64,000 nt of DNA from Datura wrightii (Eukaryota; Streptophyta; Magnoliopsida; Solanales; Solanaceae): assembly GCA_035772735.1 (NCBI GenBank), contig JASDFA010000006.1, forward strand, positions 66,852,001 to 66,916,000, read 5' to 3'. Under the pieces are notes generated by a model. It saw only the letters and a list, made by a program, of their open reading frames with translations, ran no database searches and was not told the DNA's origin. A program made the position numbers and the translations under genes. Below, in pieces: positions 42,673 to 56,483 of the stretch (position 1 is its first letter; each line of letters starts with the position of its first letter).

Positions 42673-44319
42673 GATTTCGTCCTCATTCTAGGCATGGATT
42701 GGTTACACTTCGGTTATACCTCAGTTGTCTAAAGAACTAGAGTCGTCAGATTTCGGTTTCCAAATGAGCCAGTTCTAGAGTGGATGGGTAGTAGTTCCAC
42801 GCCTAAGGGTTAGTTTATTTTCTACCTCAAGGAAAGGAATCTCATTTCAAAAGGTTGTATCTATCACCTAGTTCAGGTCAAAGATTCTAGCTTTGAGACC
42901 CCAACTATCTAGTCAGTTCTAGTTGTCAGCGAATTTCCTGACTTATTTCCCCAAGATCTTTTCGGATTCCCTCCCGAGCGGGAAATAGACCTCCTTCTAG
43001 GCACTCATCCCATTTCTGTTCTTCCTTATAGAATGGCTCAGCTGGGCTTAAGGAGTTGAACGAACAACTAAAAGAACTTCCTGATAAGGGCTTCATCAAG
43101 CCCAACATCTCTCCATGGGGTGCTCCAGTGTTGTTCATGCAAAAGAAAGATGGTACTCTCAGAATGTGTATCAACTACCATCAACTGAACAAGGTTACAG
43201 TTAACAACAGGTATCCCCTACCCAGGATTGACGACTTGTTCGATCAGCTTTAGGGAGCTAGTTCTTTTTCCAAAGTAGATCTCAGGTTGGGGTATCATCT
43301 ACTTAGAGTCAAGGAATGTGACATACCAAAAATAGCCTTCAAAACTCGGTATGGTCACTATGAATTCGTGGTTATGTCCTTTGGATTAACTAATGCCCCT
43401 ACAACTTTCATGGATTTAATGAATAGGGTTTTTAAATAGTATTTAGAAATGTTCATCATTGTATTCATTGATGACATTATGGTATACTCTAGAAATAAGG
43501 AAGAAGCATGTTAACCATCTCAGGATAGTGTTATAGACTCTCAGAGACCGCCAGTTGTTCGCTAAATTCAGTAAATGTGAATTCTGGTTGAAGTCTGTGG
43601 CTTTCCTTGGTCATGTGGTCTCAGGTGAGGTTATTCAAGTAGTCCTTAAAATATAGCAGCGACGAAATACTGGCCAAGACCTACTTCCCCAACAGATAAC
43701 AGAAGCTTGCTGGGTCTAGCCGGTTATTACCGGCGGTCTGTAGAAGGATTTTCCTCTATTGTGTCTCCTCTGACTAAGCTAACTCAGAAAAATGTAAAGT
43801 TTTAGTGGTCAGATGCATGTGAGATGAGCTTCCAGGAGTTGAAGACTCGACTCATTACGGCTCTAGTTTTGACCTCACCAGAAGGAACAGATGGATTCGT
43901 AGTATATTGTGATGCTTCCTGAGTTGGACTCGGTTGCATTCTAATGCAGCGGGGTAAGGTGATAGCTTATGCCTCCAGACAACTCAAGGTTCATGAGAAG
44001 AACTACCCAACTCATCATCTAGAATTGGCAGCAGTGGTTTTTTCTTTGAAGATATGGAGGAATTACTTCTATGGGGTTTACGTATGTTTGTATCGACCAC
44101 AAGAGCCTTTAGTACGTGTTCAGTCGGAAGGATTTGAATCTTCGTCAGAGAAGGTGGTTGGAAATGAGCGTGCTATACCACTCGAGCAAGGAAAATGTGG
44201 TGGCTGATGCCATAAGCAGAATGTCTTTGGGGAGTGTTGCTCATGTTGAAGAGGGCAGAAAGGAGTTAGCAAAAGATATTTATAGGTTAGCTCGGTTGGG
44301 AGTGTAGTTGGTTGATTTA
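42673..44319 (+). pseudogene. Protease end, reverse transcriptase and RNase H (element F)
   Basis: After LILGMDWL and RVVRFRFPNEPVLEW come the RT motifs LKELPDKGFIKPN (43074), LFMQKKDGTLRMCINY, LPRIDDLFDQL, VMSFGLTNAPTTFMDL and the catalytic VFIDDIMVYSR (about 43466). The RNase H follows: FVVYCDAS (43895), LMQRGKVIAYASRQLKVHEKNYP (43941) and ENVVADAISRMS (44190). More than ten stops and several frameshifts. It ends abruptly at LTR G. Confidence 0.85.
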
Positions 44320-45508
44320 TGTTATACCCTAGAAGCCCAAAGATCAGACCTGGGAGTTGAAATGGAGAAAAGTGTAAAAACTTACACCAGGCACAGAACA
44401 AGTCGTGGGATGACTAGTTAGTGCATCCCATGAGTCGTGATGTGACTCGTAGGGAGGCCAGTGAGGAATTTTGGAAAATTTGGGAAAAAGGATTCGCACG
44501 GACATGACCATGACTCGTGGTCAGAACCCACGAGTCATTAGGTCAGTCGTGGGGTGAGTGAGAAGTAGAAGAGAAGAGTGGAGGCAGTGTACATAATGGG
44601 TGGTGACCACGAGTCGTGGTCAATAGTAACTCGTGGTCACTAGTAACGAGTCGCGAGGTTGCTCGTTAAGAGCCCAGGAGACCTATTGAGCAGTGAAACT
44701 CACGAGCTAAGCCACAAGTCATGACCTACGACCACAAGTCGTTAGGTCCCTCGTTGGGACCACTTGATAGTTAATTTCTGCGAATTTAGTATGGGCTTTT
44801 CTGTAATTCCTAAGTTCTTAGGGCCTAAACTACGACATTTTGAGTTATGAATAGTGACTTTTAAAGGGGTTAAGTTCATTTTAGGATTCATTCATTCATG
44901 CATGCAAGGTATAAGACTTGAGAGGGTGATCAAGCTTAGCATTCATCAATTTCCTATTGGGCATCTAAAGAAGTGTTAGAATCAACTACCCAACAGGTAT
45001 GTAGGGTTATGAGTGGGTGATTTCTTTCACACCCATGCCCAATCCCTCTCTTAAATATGAAATTCTATGTCTAATCTATGGGGTTTTAATACAAATGCAT
45101 GAATCTTCTATTTCTATACATAGGTATCATTTGATTATGATTCTACTATTGAATTATGAAGCATGGACAAATTTTATAATGTTTTCAATTTATAATCACG
45201 ATTTGTGGTTTTATGAATTAAAAGCCCATGGATGAGATGTTCATAAAAAGATGATATTTATGATAAATATATGATGATGATGAGATACTATGATGAAAAG
45301 CATGATTTGAAGCTACCCATGTTTACAATTATGTTTTCGATAAGAATTGAGTATTTCTAAGTGTAATAAAGCTTTGGGCAATGCCCACATATTAAGTATG
45401 AATGAAAATTTTTCCCAAAAAAGCTTACCACATTATTTTGGAGCAAAGACTCCCAATTATATTTTCATCTTGTGGTATGAATGTGGTATATTTTCAGCTT
45501 GTGGTATG
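44320..45508 (+). repeat. LTR fragment G (Tekay-like family)
   Basis: Begins TGTTATACCC at 44320, inside the RNase H-to-integrase linker of F. U3 palindromes (CACGAGTCGTGG type) fill 44395-44765. The later part resembles the element B LTRs, including TTTCACACCCATGCCCAAT (45026) and GCTTGTGGTATG at its end. It stops near 45508, where the LTR of element D takes over. It may be the 3' LTR of a deleted F-like element or a separate insertion. Confidence 0.7.
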
Positions 45509-47292
45509 GTCCCGCTACAGCGACACTGTTTAGGCAGTAGCTCGCCAGGCTGCTCCCTTCTCATCTCATCCATCACACAATTCAATAAATTAACAATTAC
45601 ATTTCACATAACACCATGAATCCATCAACGACCATGATAACAACAAACACAATCGCTCAAGAATTACAAATCCTCAGTTATTTTCAGCGACAACCACTCA
45701 ACAACCACAAATAGTAACAAAGTCGTACTTAGCATTAACACCACGTTCATTGTTATCAATTTGCATCATATCCATAATAAGTTAGCACATCCTCGTAATA
45801 CGTTTCACATCCACCACATGAGCATAAATGAAATCACAAAAATAAGTGAATAACACAACCAATGGTAACATGATAGGCACACGCCTCTGCCATCTCCCCT
45901 TAACACTCAACCGCACAAAAAATGTATACACATGCTAGTGGGTCTTATTTATGCCCAACTAGTCATGACCTGCAGGAGACTCGAGAAATCCATGTATTGT
46001 GCCAGCGTGGCACCCGCTCCCACTCATATGCTGGTCCGGATACTCCCCTTGGACATGAGCCACTGAAATAGTTTTATTTGCTTGCCCAGATATTCCCCTC
46101 AGGCACGAGCCGCTCAACATGAATATGTTAAATATTTTCATTCATCATCCTCATAAAACATGCCAAGTGCATCATTGCAACATACAAAAAGTTACAATCT
46201 ACTTCTCAAATAAGCCATCATCAATTAACAATTCTCCCATTAATGGAGTATAATCACTTTACTAAACGTTTAGCATAGGTAATTTCATTATCATATACAC
46301 AATCTTGTAAACAAGTCGTCATAGTTAAATATCATATCATAGTCACATTCATAATTTAAATTAATAACAATAAACTCACATATCACATAAACATCCGAAG
46401 ACCAATCGTATATCAACATTGCATACTATACATGCCATTACATGGGTCTATCCCTATAAACTGTAACCTACCTCGATTACTCGAAATTAATGACTTCGCT
46501 ACTCTGAGGAGCTTTTCCCTTCCTCAATGCTTTGGATTTCTTGAAATCTACACACTATAATCATTGGTTAACCACTCCTCAAAATAGAGCCTAATTCGAT
46601 CAAACCCTTCTCTTTTCAGGGCAATTTAACAGAACACCCTATCCTTCCACCTAGTTCTAGGTCCTCACCTTGTCTAACCCATCAACATTAACAAGAGGGA
46701 CCCTAGGAAGTAGACATTACTCAAATTTTCAACGATCAACCCTCCCATTGCTTCCCTATAATCTTAGACTTAGATCATCAACTTAGGGTTTTATTTATAT
46801 AATTTCCACCATTACAGGTCCACAAGCAATCTAGGATCAACACTAATCGAAGTCGACGTAGGAGGATTGAGATTCTTACCTTTGGAGAGTATTCACTACT
46901 CTGGAGAAATTTTTTGCCCCTTAGCCCTTATGATCGAGTTTTTGAGAATAATGGGGTAAAACCCCGTAACTCCCACTTAAAACTCACTTTCTAACTCTCT
47001 TTGCCTGCTGCAGCGTCACACTTCCGCTACAGCGGTCCTGCTACAGTGGCCATAGAGTCTCTACAGTGGTTCCAGTGGTTACTCCCTCATTTTGCCACGA
47101 TGGGACTTCGTCCACTACAATGGTCTCACTGCAGCGGGAATCCCACCGCAGCAGTGGTCCCTCAGACCAATAGCTACCCAAATATTCATAGTTCAATACT
47201 TAGTTTATGTCACAACCTCCCTATCTCATTCATAGCCAGTTTCCTGTGTTCTATGCCCTTAACCATCCCATAATGGCCTCCGGGTCATTACA
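45509..47292 (-). repeat. 3' LTR of element D, left end incomplete
   Basis: Its sense start is TGTAATGACCCGG at 47292. It runs to about 45509 without a clear TG...CA partner, so the distal end is lost. U3 carries GCTACAGCGG/CCACTGTAGC-type inverted motifs at 47010-47165 and again near 45513. The rest is AT-rich and non-coding. Confidence 0.7.
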
Positions 47293-49312
47293 TCAAATAA
47301 TAATTAAAATAACGTTCATCCCTGAATGGTCCATACAAAATTAAGAAGGATAGGTACCAAATTCTATGAACAACTGGGGTATTTGACCTGCATATCAGCC
47401 TCAGTTTCCCAAGTGGCTTCTTCCACTGGACGGTCCTTCCACTGGACTTTTATTGTCAGAATCTCCTTGGACCTCAACTTTCGAACCTCTCTGGTCAATA
47501 CTACTATAGGTTCTTCCTCATATGTCAGATTCTCATCCAGCAGCATAGAGTCCCACTTGATGATATAAGTTCCAACCCAATGGTACTTTTTTAGCATGGA
47601 CACATGAAATGTCGGATGCACTCCAGACAAACCTGGCGGCAATGCCAGCTCATAAGCCACTTCCCCTATACGTCGGAGTATTTCAAATGGACCAATATAC
47701 CTGGGGTTGAGCTTGCCCCACTTTTCAAACCTCATCACCCCTTCATGAGGGATACCTTAAGCAATAGTTGCTCCCCTTCCATGAGCTCCATGTCCCTAAC
47801 TTTCTTGTCTGCACATTACTTCAGCCTACTCTGAGCAGCTACCAGATGGTCCTGAATGATTCGAACCTTTTCCAAGGACTTGTTTAACAAATCCGTCCCC
47901 CAAGGTCTCACCTCAAATGCATCAAACCACCCAATTAGAGACGTGCGCTTCCTCCCATAAAAGGCTTCATAGGGTGCCATACCAATGCTCGAGTGGTAGC
48001 TATTGTTATAAGCGAACTCTATCAAGGGTAAGAATTGTCGCAATGACCCCCAAAGTCTATCACGTACCCCCGGAGCATGTCCTCCAACAATTGAATAGTG
48101 TGCTTTGATTTCCCGTTTGTCTGAGGATGGAAGGTTGTGCTCAAGTCCAACCTCGTACCTAACTCGGCTTGCAAGGTCCTCCAAAAATGGGAAGTAAACT
48201 GAGTGCCCCTGTCTGATACAATGGAAAGAGGCACCCCATGTAGCTGAATAACCTCCTTCACATACAGATTGACTAGTTTCTCTGTGTTGTAAGTCACCTG
48301 GACCGACAAGAAATGAGCAGACATGGTCAACCTGTCCACTATGACCCAAATTAAGTCAAACTTTCCCAAGGTCTTGGGAAGACCGACAACGAATTCCATA
48401 GCTATTCTCTCCCATTTCTACTCGGGGATAGGTATTCTCTAAAGAACTCCTCCAGGCTTTTGTTGCTCGTACTTCACCTATTGACAATTTAAACACTGAG
48501 CCACATAGTCCACAATGTCTCGCTTCGTCCTGCCCCACCAATAATGTTGTTTTAGATCGTGGTATATCTTTGTGACTGTGGGGTGAATGGATTGCCTCGA
48601 GCTGTGAGCTTCTACTAAGAGAGTTTTAATCAGCTCACTAACTCGGGGGACACACACCCGCCCCTTTATTCTCAAGAACCCTTCATCAGCTAACACTGCT
48701 TCCTTGGCTTCTCTTGCAGGACTTTATCTCTAATTTTGCTCAGCTTTTCATCTTCAAAATGTCTAGTCTTAATTTCTTCCAACAACAAGGATTTAGCCTC
48801 CAGGTTGTCTAACACTCCACCGGTTTCGGTCAGCGACAATCTTACTAAGCTGTTTGCTAAAGTCTTGACTTCTTGGCAATCGACCGCTGAATAGCCTCCA
48901 AGAAAGCAAGGGTGCCCATGCTCACCGTCTTTCTGCTCAATGCGTCTGCCTCCACATTAGCCTTTCCTGGGTGATATAAGATGGTGATTTCGTAACCTTT
49001 AAGCAACTCCATCCATCTCCTCTGCCTCAAATTTAGATCCTTCTGGGAGAATACATATTCAAAGCTGCGATTATCTATGAACACCTCACATCGAGCTCCA
49101 TACAGATAGTGCCTCTAAATTTTCAGTTCGAACACCACTGCTGCTAACTCCAGATCATGCACAGGGTAGTTCCATTCATACACCTTCAGCTGACTTGAGC
49201 CATATGCAGTAACCTGTCCTTCCTACATCAACACAGAACCTAATCCAGATTGTGAGGCATCACAATACACAACAAAACCTTTACCTTCCACGGGTAACAC
49301 CAAAATAGGTGT
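47293..49312 (-). pseudogene. RNase H and integrase with chromodomain, element D
   Basis: In sense: LPVEGKGFVVYCDASQSGLG (from about 49312), DNRSFEYVFSQKDLNLRQRR and NVEADALSRK of RNase H (48857-49084), the finger HPTVTKIYHDLKQHYWWGR ... CLNCQ (48478-48696), integrase SDRGTQFTSHFWRTLQ and FAYNNSYHSSIGMAPYEA (47816-48400), then the C-terminal MRFEKWGKLNPRYIGPFEIL and chromodomain-like VLTREVRKLRSKEILTIKVQW ending EATWETEADM (47364-47738). Several stops and frameshifts. Everything 5' of RNase H is absent: the homology stops near 49313 in unrelated DNA. Confidence 0.85.
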
Positions 49313-49368
49313 TGTGTGATGAAGGATGTATTTATGCACTTCATAGACATATTTTGCCCGTACTTTAC
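49313..49368. other. Unidentified segment U, left piece
   Basis: Short DNA between the truncated element D and element B. It joins to 58894 once element B and one TTTAC copy are removed. Confidence 0.6.
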
Positions 49369-51427
49369 TATCACAAACCGAATGGAGGATCGGATCGTAG
49401 ACACGGGACAAGGGACCCTGAGGGACCCCAAGTCGACCCACGACTCATGCACATAACTAATCTCATTCAAATAAGTGGAAATATAATCATAAAAACATAG
49501 AGGAAACATAACCATAGCATAGCCTCACGGAATATAGAACGTATACAAGAGCTGAGTACTACATACTAGTCTGAAAGCCTCTACTACATCCGATGGGTGT
49601 ATGGGACAACACCCCCGACTAACCCGAACAATACTGAAACTCAAGATAACATAAAAGTCTGTCAACAACCCTCGGAACATGAGGACTCACCAATGAGCTA
49701 ATAGGCAAGTTGAGATGGACTAGGGGTGAGGAAGAGCTTGAGATCCAGACCCTGTATCATGAGACGATACAACATAGAAAGTATGCAGTCAGTACGTGGA
49801 TTGTACCGAGTATGCAAGGTAAGTAAAATCGCTATACTAATTAAAAACATTCGTACATATCATATCAATAAGTTTTTAGAAAACTGAGAGGGCTCACATG
49901 CATTCTTTCGAAATCATAATCCCTTCATGATGTGACAATGCATAACTTTATAACATCACTAATTCGAATGACTCAAAGTTGAGATGCAACATTTATAGAA
50001 AAGCTGAACATCGAGTCAAACCTTACTTTTAGAACATGCATGCATACATAGTGATCATGAGTAATGAATATGCAAATTTGAATCATGTGGACAATGGGAG
50101 ACTCGTCACTTAACCGACATACCACGATAGAGCTTACGTGGTCCCGACTATTGCACTCAAGTGGGCAGAGCCGTCCAAAATCTTGACAAGTATAAGGACG
50201 CTGCCATGATATCGATATCAAGCTTAAAGGACAATCGGACCGGGAATATGATTTCATGCATATAGGAGGCTTTACTTCGAAACATACCACAAGCTAGAAT
50301 TTATAATAAGAGATGACGAAAAATTCACTTCAAACCATGTGGTAGCTTATGTCGGAGAAAATCATTACTTTAAAATATCATGTGGGCATCACCCAAAGCT
50401 CTATCATACTTGGATTCATTCAATTCACTTTGAAAGCATCAATACAATCATGGGTAGGGTTAGAAACGTGCTTTCGTTATTTACTTCATCATCATCACAC
50501 ACGTATCACAATCACCTCTTCTATGAACTATTCACCCATGGGCATTTTAGATTCAAATTTTTAGAAAACAATTCTTACAAGAGAAAATAAGTTAGAATCC
50601 GCCCAAGCTTTGTAAATCATCAATATTAACTCAATCTAATCATACCCATGAATGGAGATATAAGAATCATGCAATTGATCAAAACCCCACACTTGATCAT
50701 TTATAATTTTTACACAATTTGATAGGAATTGGGCATGGGTGTGGAAGGGAGACACCTATTAAAACCCAACATACCTGGAAATGAGGAATTCTATCACCCT
50801 TCAATTGCCCAAGATCAGATTCCAAAGGAAACCTTGAATTTTGGCCTTGAATCACGTCCTTCAAGCCTTCAACCTTGTATGCACTGGGAGTATGCACGTA
50901 GAATAGATCTTCCCCTACTAAAAACCTTCAAAATAAGCCCTTAACGTCGTACTATAGAGCCTTAGGACTAGGAAATGACAGAAATGCCCTTACTAAAATC
51001 GCAGAAAAACTTGCACTGGACGATCCTATGATTGAAACAACGGACCGTGGGAAGATACCACGACCCGTGGCATACGCCCGTGGTCTAGACTGCCAAACTT
51101 CTAGGTTTCTTATTTGCACCCACGACTTAACAGGATGAGTCGTCCTTCCAAACAAGGGACCGTGCTTTCAAACCATCTTAGCCACTGCCTGGGTCCACTT
51201 CCTTCCCACGACCACTAATAACGGCCCGTTCATTCTCACAATGGGTCGTTGTGACGCCCGTGGTCCACCCTACCACCAGGCCTGGCTTCACACCACGACC
51301 ACATACAACGGCTCGTGGTTTGCTGCCACGAGTCATTCTGTGGCTCGTCCTACAACATTTTCCCAAATTTCTGCATTTATAATTCTAACTCCCCTGGTTT
51401 ATTCCTAAGCACTTTTAGGCTATTACA
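49369..51427 (-). repeat. 3' LTR of element B, 2059 bp
   Basis: TATCACAAACC at 49369 (changed from TGTCACGACCC) to GGCTATTACA at 51427. U3 palindromes (ACGACCCGTGG and inverses) fill 51010-51350. Confidence 0.92.
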
Positions 51428-51440
51428 ATATCGCCCCCAT
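51428..51440 (-). other. Polypurine tract of element B
   Basis: Minus strand CATGGGGGCGATAT directly before the 3' LTR; imperfect, but in the right place. Confidence 0.5.
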
Positions 51441-51642
51441 GGGAACATTCGCCTGTTAATGTAGGAAACAATAAGAAAAAAACAAAAACATACAATTAGC
51501 ATAATCAAATATAGATCATTTAAGCCGAAAACTGACGGAATGACTACCTTCATTTCAAACTATACTGCTGAACTGGATTCACCAATCATACACACATCCA
51601 AATACATAAAAGAAACTTGCACTCATAGTTCAAACATGAAAA

Positions 51643-52853
51643 CTAATTAGAGTCTGAGTGCAGAATTGATACCTTAAGGTGAAACGGAGCCGGTAGAGAA
51701 TAAATGTGGGTATCTAGCATCATATCCGCTTTGGCTTCCCACGTAGCTCCCTCATCATGTTGATTTATCCACAATACTTTAATCGAAGCTACTTCTTTGT
51801 TTCGCAACTTTCGAACATAACGATCCAAGATTTCATTGGGAATTTCTTCATAACTGAGGTTGTCTTTTACCCCAATGATGTCTACCGGGACCACCAAGGC
51901 TGGATCACCCAATCACTTTTTAAAAACGACACATGGAAGACGGGATGAACTGAAGATAACTCCAAGGGCAAGTCCAACTCATACGCCACCTTACCAAATC
52001 TTCTCACAACCTGGTAGGGACCAACATAGCGGGGACTGAGTTTCCCTTTCTTCCCAAATCGCATGACTCCCTTCATGGAAGATACCTTTAGAAACACCTA
52101 GTCGTCCATATCAAACTTCAAATATCTTCTCCTCACATCAGCATACAATTTTTGATGACTCTGAGCGGTTTTCAACCTATCCCTTATCAACTAAACCTTC
52201 ACCATCACCTCATGAACTGAATCTGGTCCTATCATAGTTGCCTCCCCAACCTCAAACCATCTGATGGGAGATCTACACCTTTGAAAGAGCCTCGAACGGT
52301 GCCATTTGGATACTAGAGTGGTAACTGTTATTATAGGCAAACTTGACCAAGGGCAAATGATCATCCCAAATACCTTTAAAATCCATAACACATGCCCACA
52401 ACATGTCCTCAAGAGTTTGGATTGTTCGCTTGGCTTGACCATCCGTTTGCGTATGAAAGGCCATGCTGAGCTTGACTTGAGTCCCGAGTCCCTTCTTAAA
52501 AGACCTCCAAAACAGAGAGGTAAACTGGGTACCTCTATCTGAAATGATGGACAACAACACTCCATGCAACTGAACTAACTCTCATATGTATAACTTGGCA
52601 TAACCTTCCGCTGAGTCGGTAGTTTTGACCGGTAGAAAATGAGCCGCCTTAGTCAACCTGTGCAGATAACCCAAATGGAGTCATATTGCCTACGAGTCCG
52701 GGGTGAGCCTATAATGAAGTCCTTATTGATCTCTTCCCACTTCCAAGTAGGGATGGTAATATCCTGAAGTACGCCTCCAGGTCTCTGATGCTCGACTTTC
52801 ACTTGCTGACAGTTTGGACATTTTGCTATGAACTCCGCAATTTCCTTCTTCAT
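51643..52853 (-). pseudogene. Integrase with chromodomain, element B
   Basis: In sense: FIAKCPNCQQVKVEHQRPG finger end and WKWEEINKDFIIGSPRTRR (52653-52853), SIISDRGTQFTSLFWRS with the second catalytic Asp, DGQAKRTIQTLEDML and FAYNNSYHSSIQMAPFEAL (52273-52569), then SMKGVMRFGKKGKLSPRYVG and FHVSFLKS (51882-52097) and the chromodomain ILDRYVRKLRNKEVASIKV ... EGATWEAKADMM (51643-51912). Frames change at least four times. Confidence 0.85.
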
Positions 52854-52954
52854 ACCATCCCACTAATAGATTTCTCACAAGTCCCGATACATCTTCGTGG
52901 ATCCTGGATGAATAGAATATTTGGCACCATGTGACTCATGCAATATCCAAACTC

Positions 52955-53785
52955 TCAAATCTTCGATATTTGGGACACATAGACGACCCTGGTATCATAA
53001 CACACCACTCCCCCTTGGGAGAAAACCTCGACCTTTTGACTCCGCACCGCCTCCTTCAATTTCCTCAAAATTCGATCATCATCTCTCTTAGACTTGACGT
53101 CAACCACTAAGGACAATTCTTCCCCATTCTGCACAACAACGCTGTCGTTGGTCGAGTCAATCAATCTAACTCCCAGTCTTGCAAGTCGGTGGACATCCCT
53201 CACCAACTCCTTCCTTCCCTCATCCACGTGGGACACACTTTCCATAGAGAGCCTACTAAGTGCATCCGCAACCACATTAGCCTTGCCCCGGTGGTAGAGG
53301 ACACTCATGTCATAGTCCTTTAGTAACTCCTTTGCCGAAGATTTAGATCTTTCTGTGTGAACACATATTGCAATCTCTTGTGATCCGTAAATACATCCAC
53401 GTGGACCCCATACAAGTAGCGCCGCCATATCTTCAATGCAAACACCACCGCGGCCAACTCAAGATCATGGGTTGGGTAATTCTGTTCATGAACTTTCAGT
53501 TGTCTCGAGACATATGCTATTACCTTCCCACGCTGCAAGTATGACTCTCGAAGCATCAAAATATACAACAATGCCATCAGTACCGTTGGTTAAGGTCAAC
53601 ACTGGTGCTGAAGTGAGTCGGGTCTTCAACTCCTGGAAGCTTTTCGCACAAGCCTTTGACCACTGAAACTTCACCTTCTTCTGCATCAACTTAGTCAAAG
53701 GCGCTGCAATGGATGAGAAACCCTCTACAAACCTCTGATAGTAGCCAGCTAAACCCAATAAACTCTCAATATCCGAAGAATTCAC
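52955..53785 (-). pseudogene. RT end and RNase H, element B
   Basis: LLGLAGYYQRFVEGFSSIAAP and ELKTRLTSAPVLTL (53486-53785), then after a frameshift QRGKVIAYVSRQLKVHEQNYP and DVFTDHKRLQYVFTQKDLNL (53320-53577), and after another DYDMSVLYHRGKANVVADALSRLS (52955-53428). The RNase H substrate-site Asp in the phrase YFDAS is kept. Not functional. Confidence 0.85.
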
Positions 53786-53800
53786 CAGTGTAGGCCAATT

Positions 53801-55078
53801 CTACATCGCCTCAATTTTATGCAAATCTACCTTTATGCCTTCTCTAGACACCACATAGCACAAGAATGCCAAAGAGTCCAACCAAAACTCACACTTGATG
53901 AACTTTGCATACAATTGGAGATCCTTGAGGGTTTGAAGCACTACTCTCATGTGAGCGGCATGCTCCTCCTCGCTCCGAGAGTATATAAGGATGTCATCAA
54001 TGAACAAAATCACGAACATGTCCAAATGTGCCTTGAACACCCTGTTCATTAGATCCATAAAAGTTGCAGGAGCATTTGTTAGTCCAAAAGACATAATTAC
54101 AAACTTGTAATGACCATACCGTGTTTTGAATGCTGTCTTTAGGATATCACTCTCCCGAACTCTGAGCTGATGATACCTAGATCTGAGATCTATATTTGAG
54201 AAACACTTAGAACCATGAAGTTGATCAAACAAATCATCAACCTTGGGTAAAGGGTACCTGTTCTTGACAATGACGTTGTTTAACTATTAGTAATCAATGC
54301 ACATACAAAGGGAACCATCTTTCTTCTGGAGAAATAAAACTAGTGCACCCCATGGAGACTGGCTCGATCTAATGAATCCTTTATCTAGTAAATCCTTTAA
54401 CTGATCCTTCAACTCTTTTAATTTGGCTGGAGCCATCCAGTAGGGAGGAATAGGTATAGGTTGCGTATCAGGAAGAAGGTCAATATCGAAGTCAATCTCC
54501 TGCTTTGGAGGAATACCTGGCAATTCATCAGGAAAGACCTTTAGATACTCACGCACTACTGGAACTGACTGGATAGTTGGGGTCTCAAACTCAACATCCT
54601 TGACCCTAACCAAATGATACATGTAACCTTTAGAAATCATCTTCCTGGCCTTGAGGTAGGAAACGAAGCGACCTACAGGCACAACTGAACTACCCTTCCA
54701 TTCTAAGACTGGCTCACCTGGAAATCTGAACTCTACTGACCGGGTCCTACAATTAATGGAAGCATAACAAGCATACAAGCAATACATGCCGAGAATAACA
54801 TCGAAATCAGTCATAGCTAACTCTATCAGATCTACTAAGGTGACTTTATGAAGGACCAAGACTGGGCACTCTCTATACACCCGTCTAGTAGTAACTGAGT
54901 CACCTACAGGAGTAGAAATTGAGAAGGATTCTAACAAGACATCGGGACTGACTCCGAAGCTACTGTCTACATAAGGTGTCATAAAGTATAAGGTGGACCC
55001 TGGATCTAACAGAGCATAAACATCAACATGGAAGACTCGTAACATACCAGTAACCACGTCCGGGGATACCTATTGCTC
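53801..55078 (-). pseudogene. Protease and reverse transcriptase, element B
   Basis: The protease VDVYALLDPGSTLYFMTPYVD opens a 256-codon frame (54287-55057), which continues as MTDFDVILGMYCL, RSVEFRFPGEPVLEWKGSS and the RT entrance DLLDKGFIRSSQSPWGA, ending with two stops after CMCIDY. The next frame (53801-54232) holds IDLRSRYHQLRVRESD, VIMSFGLTNAPATFMDL and the catalytic LFIDDILIYSR. Protease and RT active-site residues are preserved despite the stops. Confidence 0.87.
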
Positions 55079-56289
55079 CTAACGGGATGCTAGGGCATAG
55101 AATCTGTTCTGGCGCTGATCGCCAGCTGCACTGGTAGATGCCCCCTGATGAGCTGAGCGAGGGGGTGGGGCTTCTGAGTTAGAAGCTGGGACACGACCCC
55201 CAACCTGATCCTGTCTCGCTGCTGGACAATCTATAAGCCTGTGTCCGGGTTGCCCACACCCGCAACACGCACCCGAACCTGCCAAGAACCGGCTTGCATG
55301 CCCTCGGCCACATCTGCGACAAGATGGAACACCTGAATCTATGGGCCTGCTGCTCTGACCCTTCGAGCTGATGCTCGCCCTCTCTAATCATGCCTAGGCC
55401 GAGATGACACATTCAAAGCTGATGAAGCTGGGGCGGATGATCTCGGGTTGGTCTGCTAACGGTGCCCACCTCCTGACCTAGGCTGAGGAAATTTGTGATC
55501 ATCAGTCCTGGCCCTCTTGGCCTCTCTCTCTCTCGAATGTGCCGCTTCCATCTGCTGGGCGTACAACACCATCCGAGGAAAGTCCATGTCTTGATGGAGC
55601 ATAGAAATCCTGCATTCCTTATCCAAGTAACTTGCTATCCCATGCACAAACCTGCTCACTTGTGCCCTCTGGTCAGCCACCAACTCGGGAGCATACTTTG
55701 ATAGGCGGGTGAACTCAAGGGAATACTCTAGTACCGTCATCCTCCCTTGCTTCAGATTTACAAACTCAGCTGCCTTTAGCTCCCTCATCTCCCAAGGGAA
55801 GAACTGATCCAGGAATGCAACATGGAACTCTTCCCAAGTTACCGAACATGCTCCGGCGACCCTACTATCCTTCTATTGACGAAATTAGATATGCGCAACC
55901 CCTTCCAACTGGTAAGAGGCCAACTCTGCGCACTCAACACTACTCACCCCCATGACCTAGATGATCTTGATAACCTCATCCACGAACTCATATGGGTCCT
56001 CATCTACCTTGGACCCAAGAAACTACGGTGGGTTCATCCTCAAGAAGTCCCTGACTCGAGCTACTGCTGCACTGCCATTTTACAAAACATGCGCTACAGC
56101 CTGCTGATTGACCTGAGTGGTCAAGGCCTACGCAAGCATCTGAATGGCAGCTCGGAACTCAGCATGAGCGGCTGGCTCCGGTGCCTGAGGCTCCTGAACT
56201 GGTGGGGCTGGCTGATGCTTATGACCATTTCCATCCTCGTGGCCCTCACAACCTCCATTCCTCCTTCCATTCATCCTTCGAGGAGCCAT
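55079..56289 (-). pseudogene. Gag, element B
   Basis: ATG at 56287-56289 (MAPRRMNGRRNGG). The N-terminal half has about seven in-frame stops but otherwise keeps its frame. The open part 55456-55788 reads LKAAEFVNLKQGRMTVLEYS and LEFTRLSKYAPELVADQRAQ. The zinc knuckle CGCGQPGHRLIDCPAA (preceded by C) is near 55250. The frame closes at FYALASR, where relatives run on into protease, so gag and pol were one reading frame. Confidence 0.87.
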
Positions 56290-56483
56290 AATTCAGCAAT
56301 CGCGAATAGAACGAATTAGAAGGATAGAAAGGCTTTTTCATCGCACGACATAGATCATGAACGAAGTGAAGATTTCCTAAAACATTTAGTAGCCTCTTTG
56401 TCATAGGTGTGGCGCGCTTCACACCCATGAAAAAGAATCTACCTAACGCGGCTTTCAGACTCCCTAGGACACATCAAACCTAT

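Larger units (their letters stand above)
25892..44319 (+). mobile_element. Element F: Ty3/gypsy, Tekay-like, split by element H
   Basis: A plus-strand element within the 5' LTR of C. Its 5' LTR is 25892-28054, then primer site, gag, protease to 29661, then element H. It resumes at 42673 with the rest of protease, reverse transcriptase and RNase H, to 44319. Integrase and its own 3' LTR are missing: LTR fragment G follows directly. Sequence relatives are C and B. Confidence 0.88.

Noticed and set aside
55822..56319. 165-codon open frame on the + strand
   Set aside because: It is antisense to gag of element B, whose gag frame with its stops explains the sequence.
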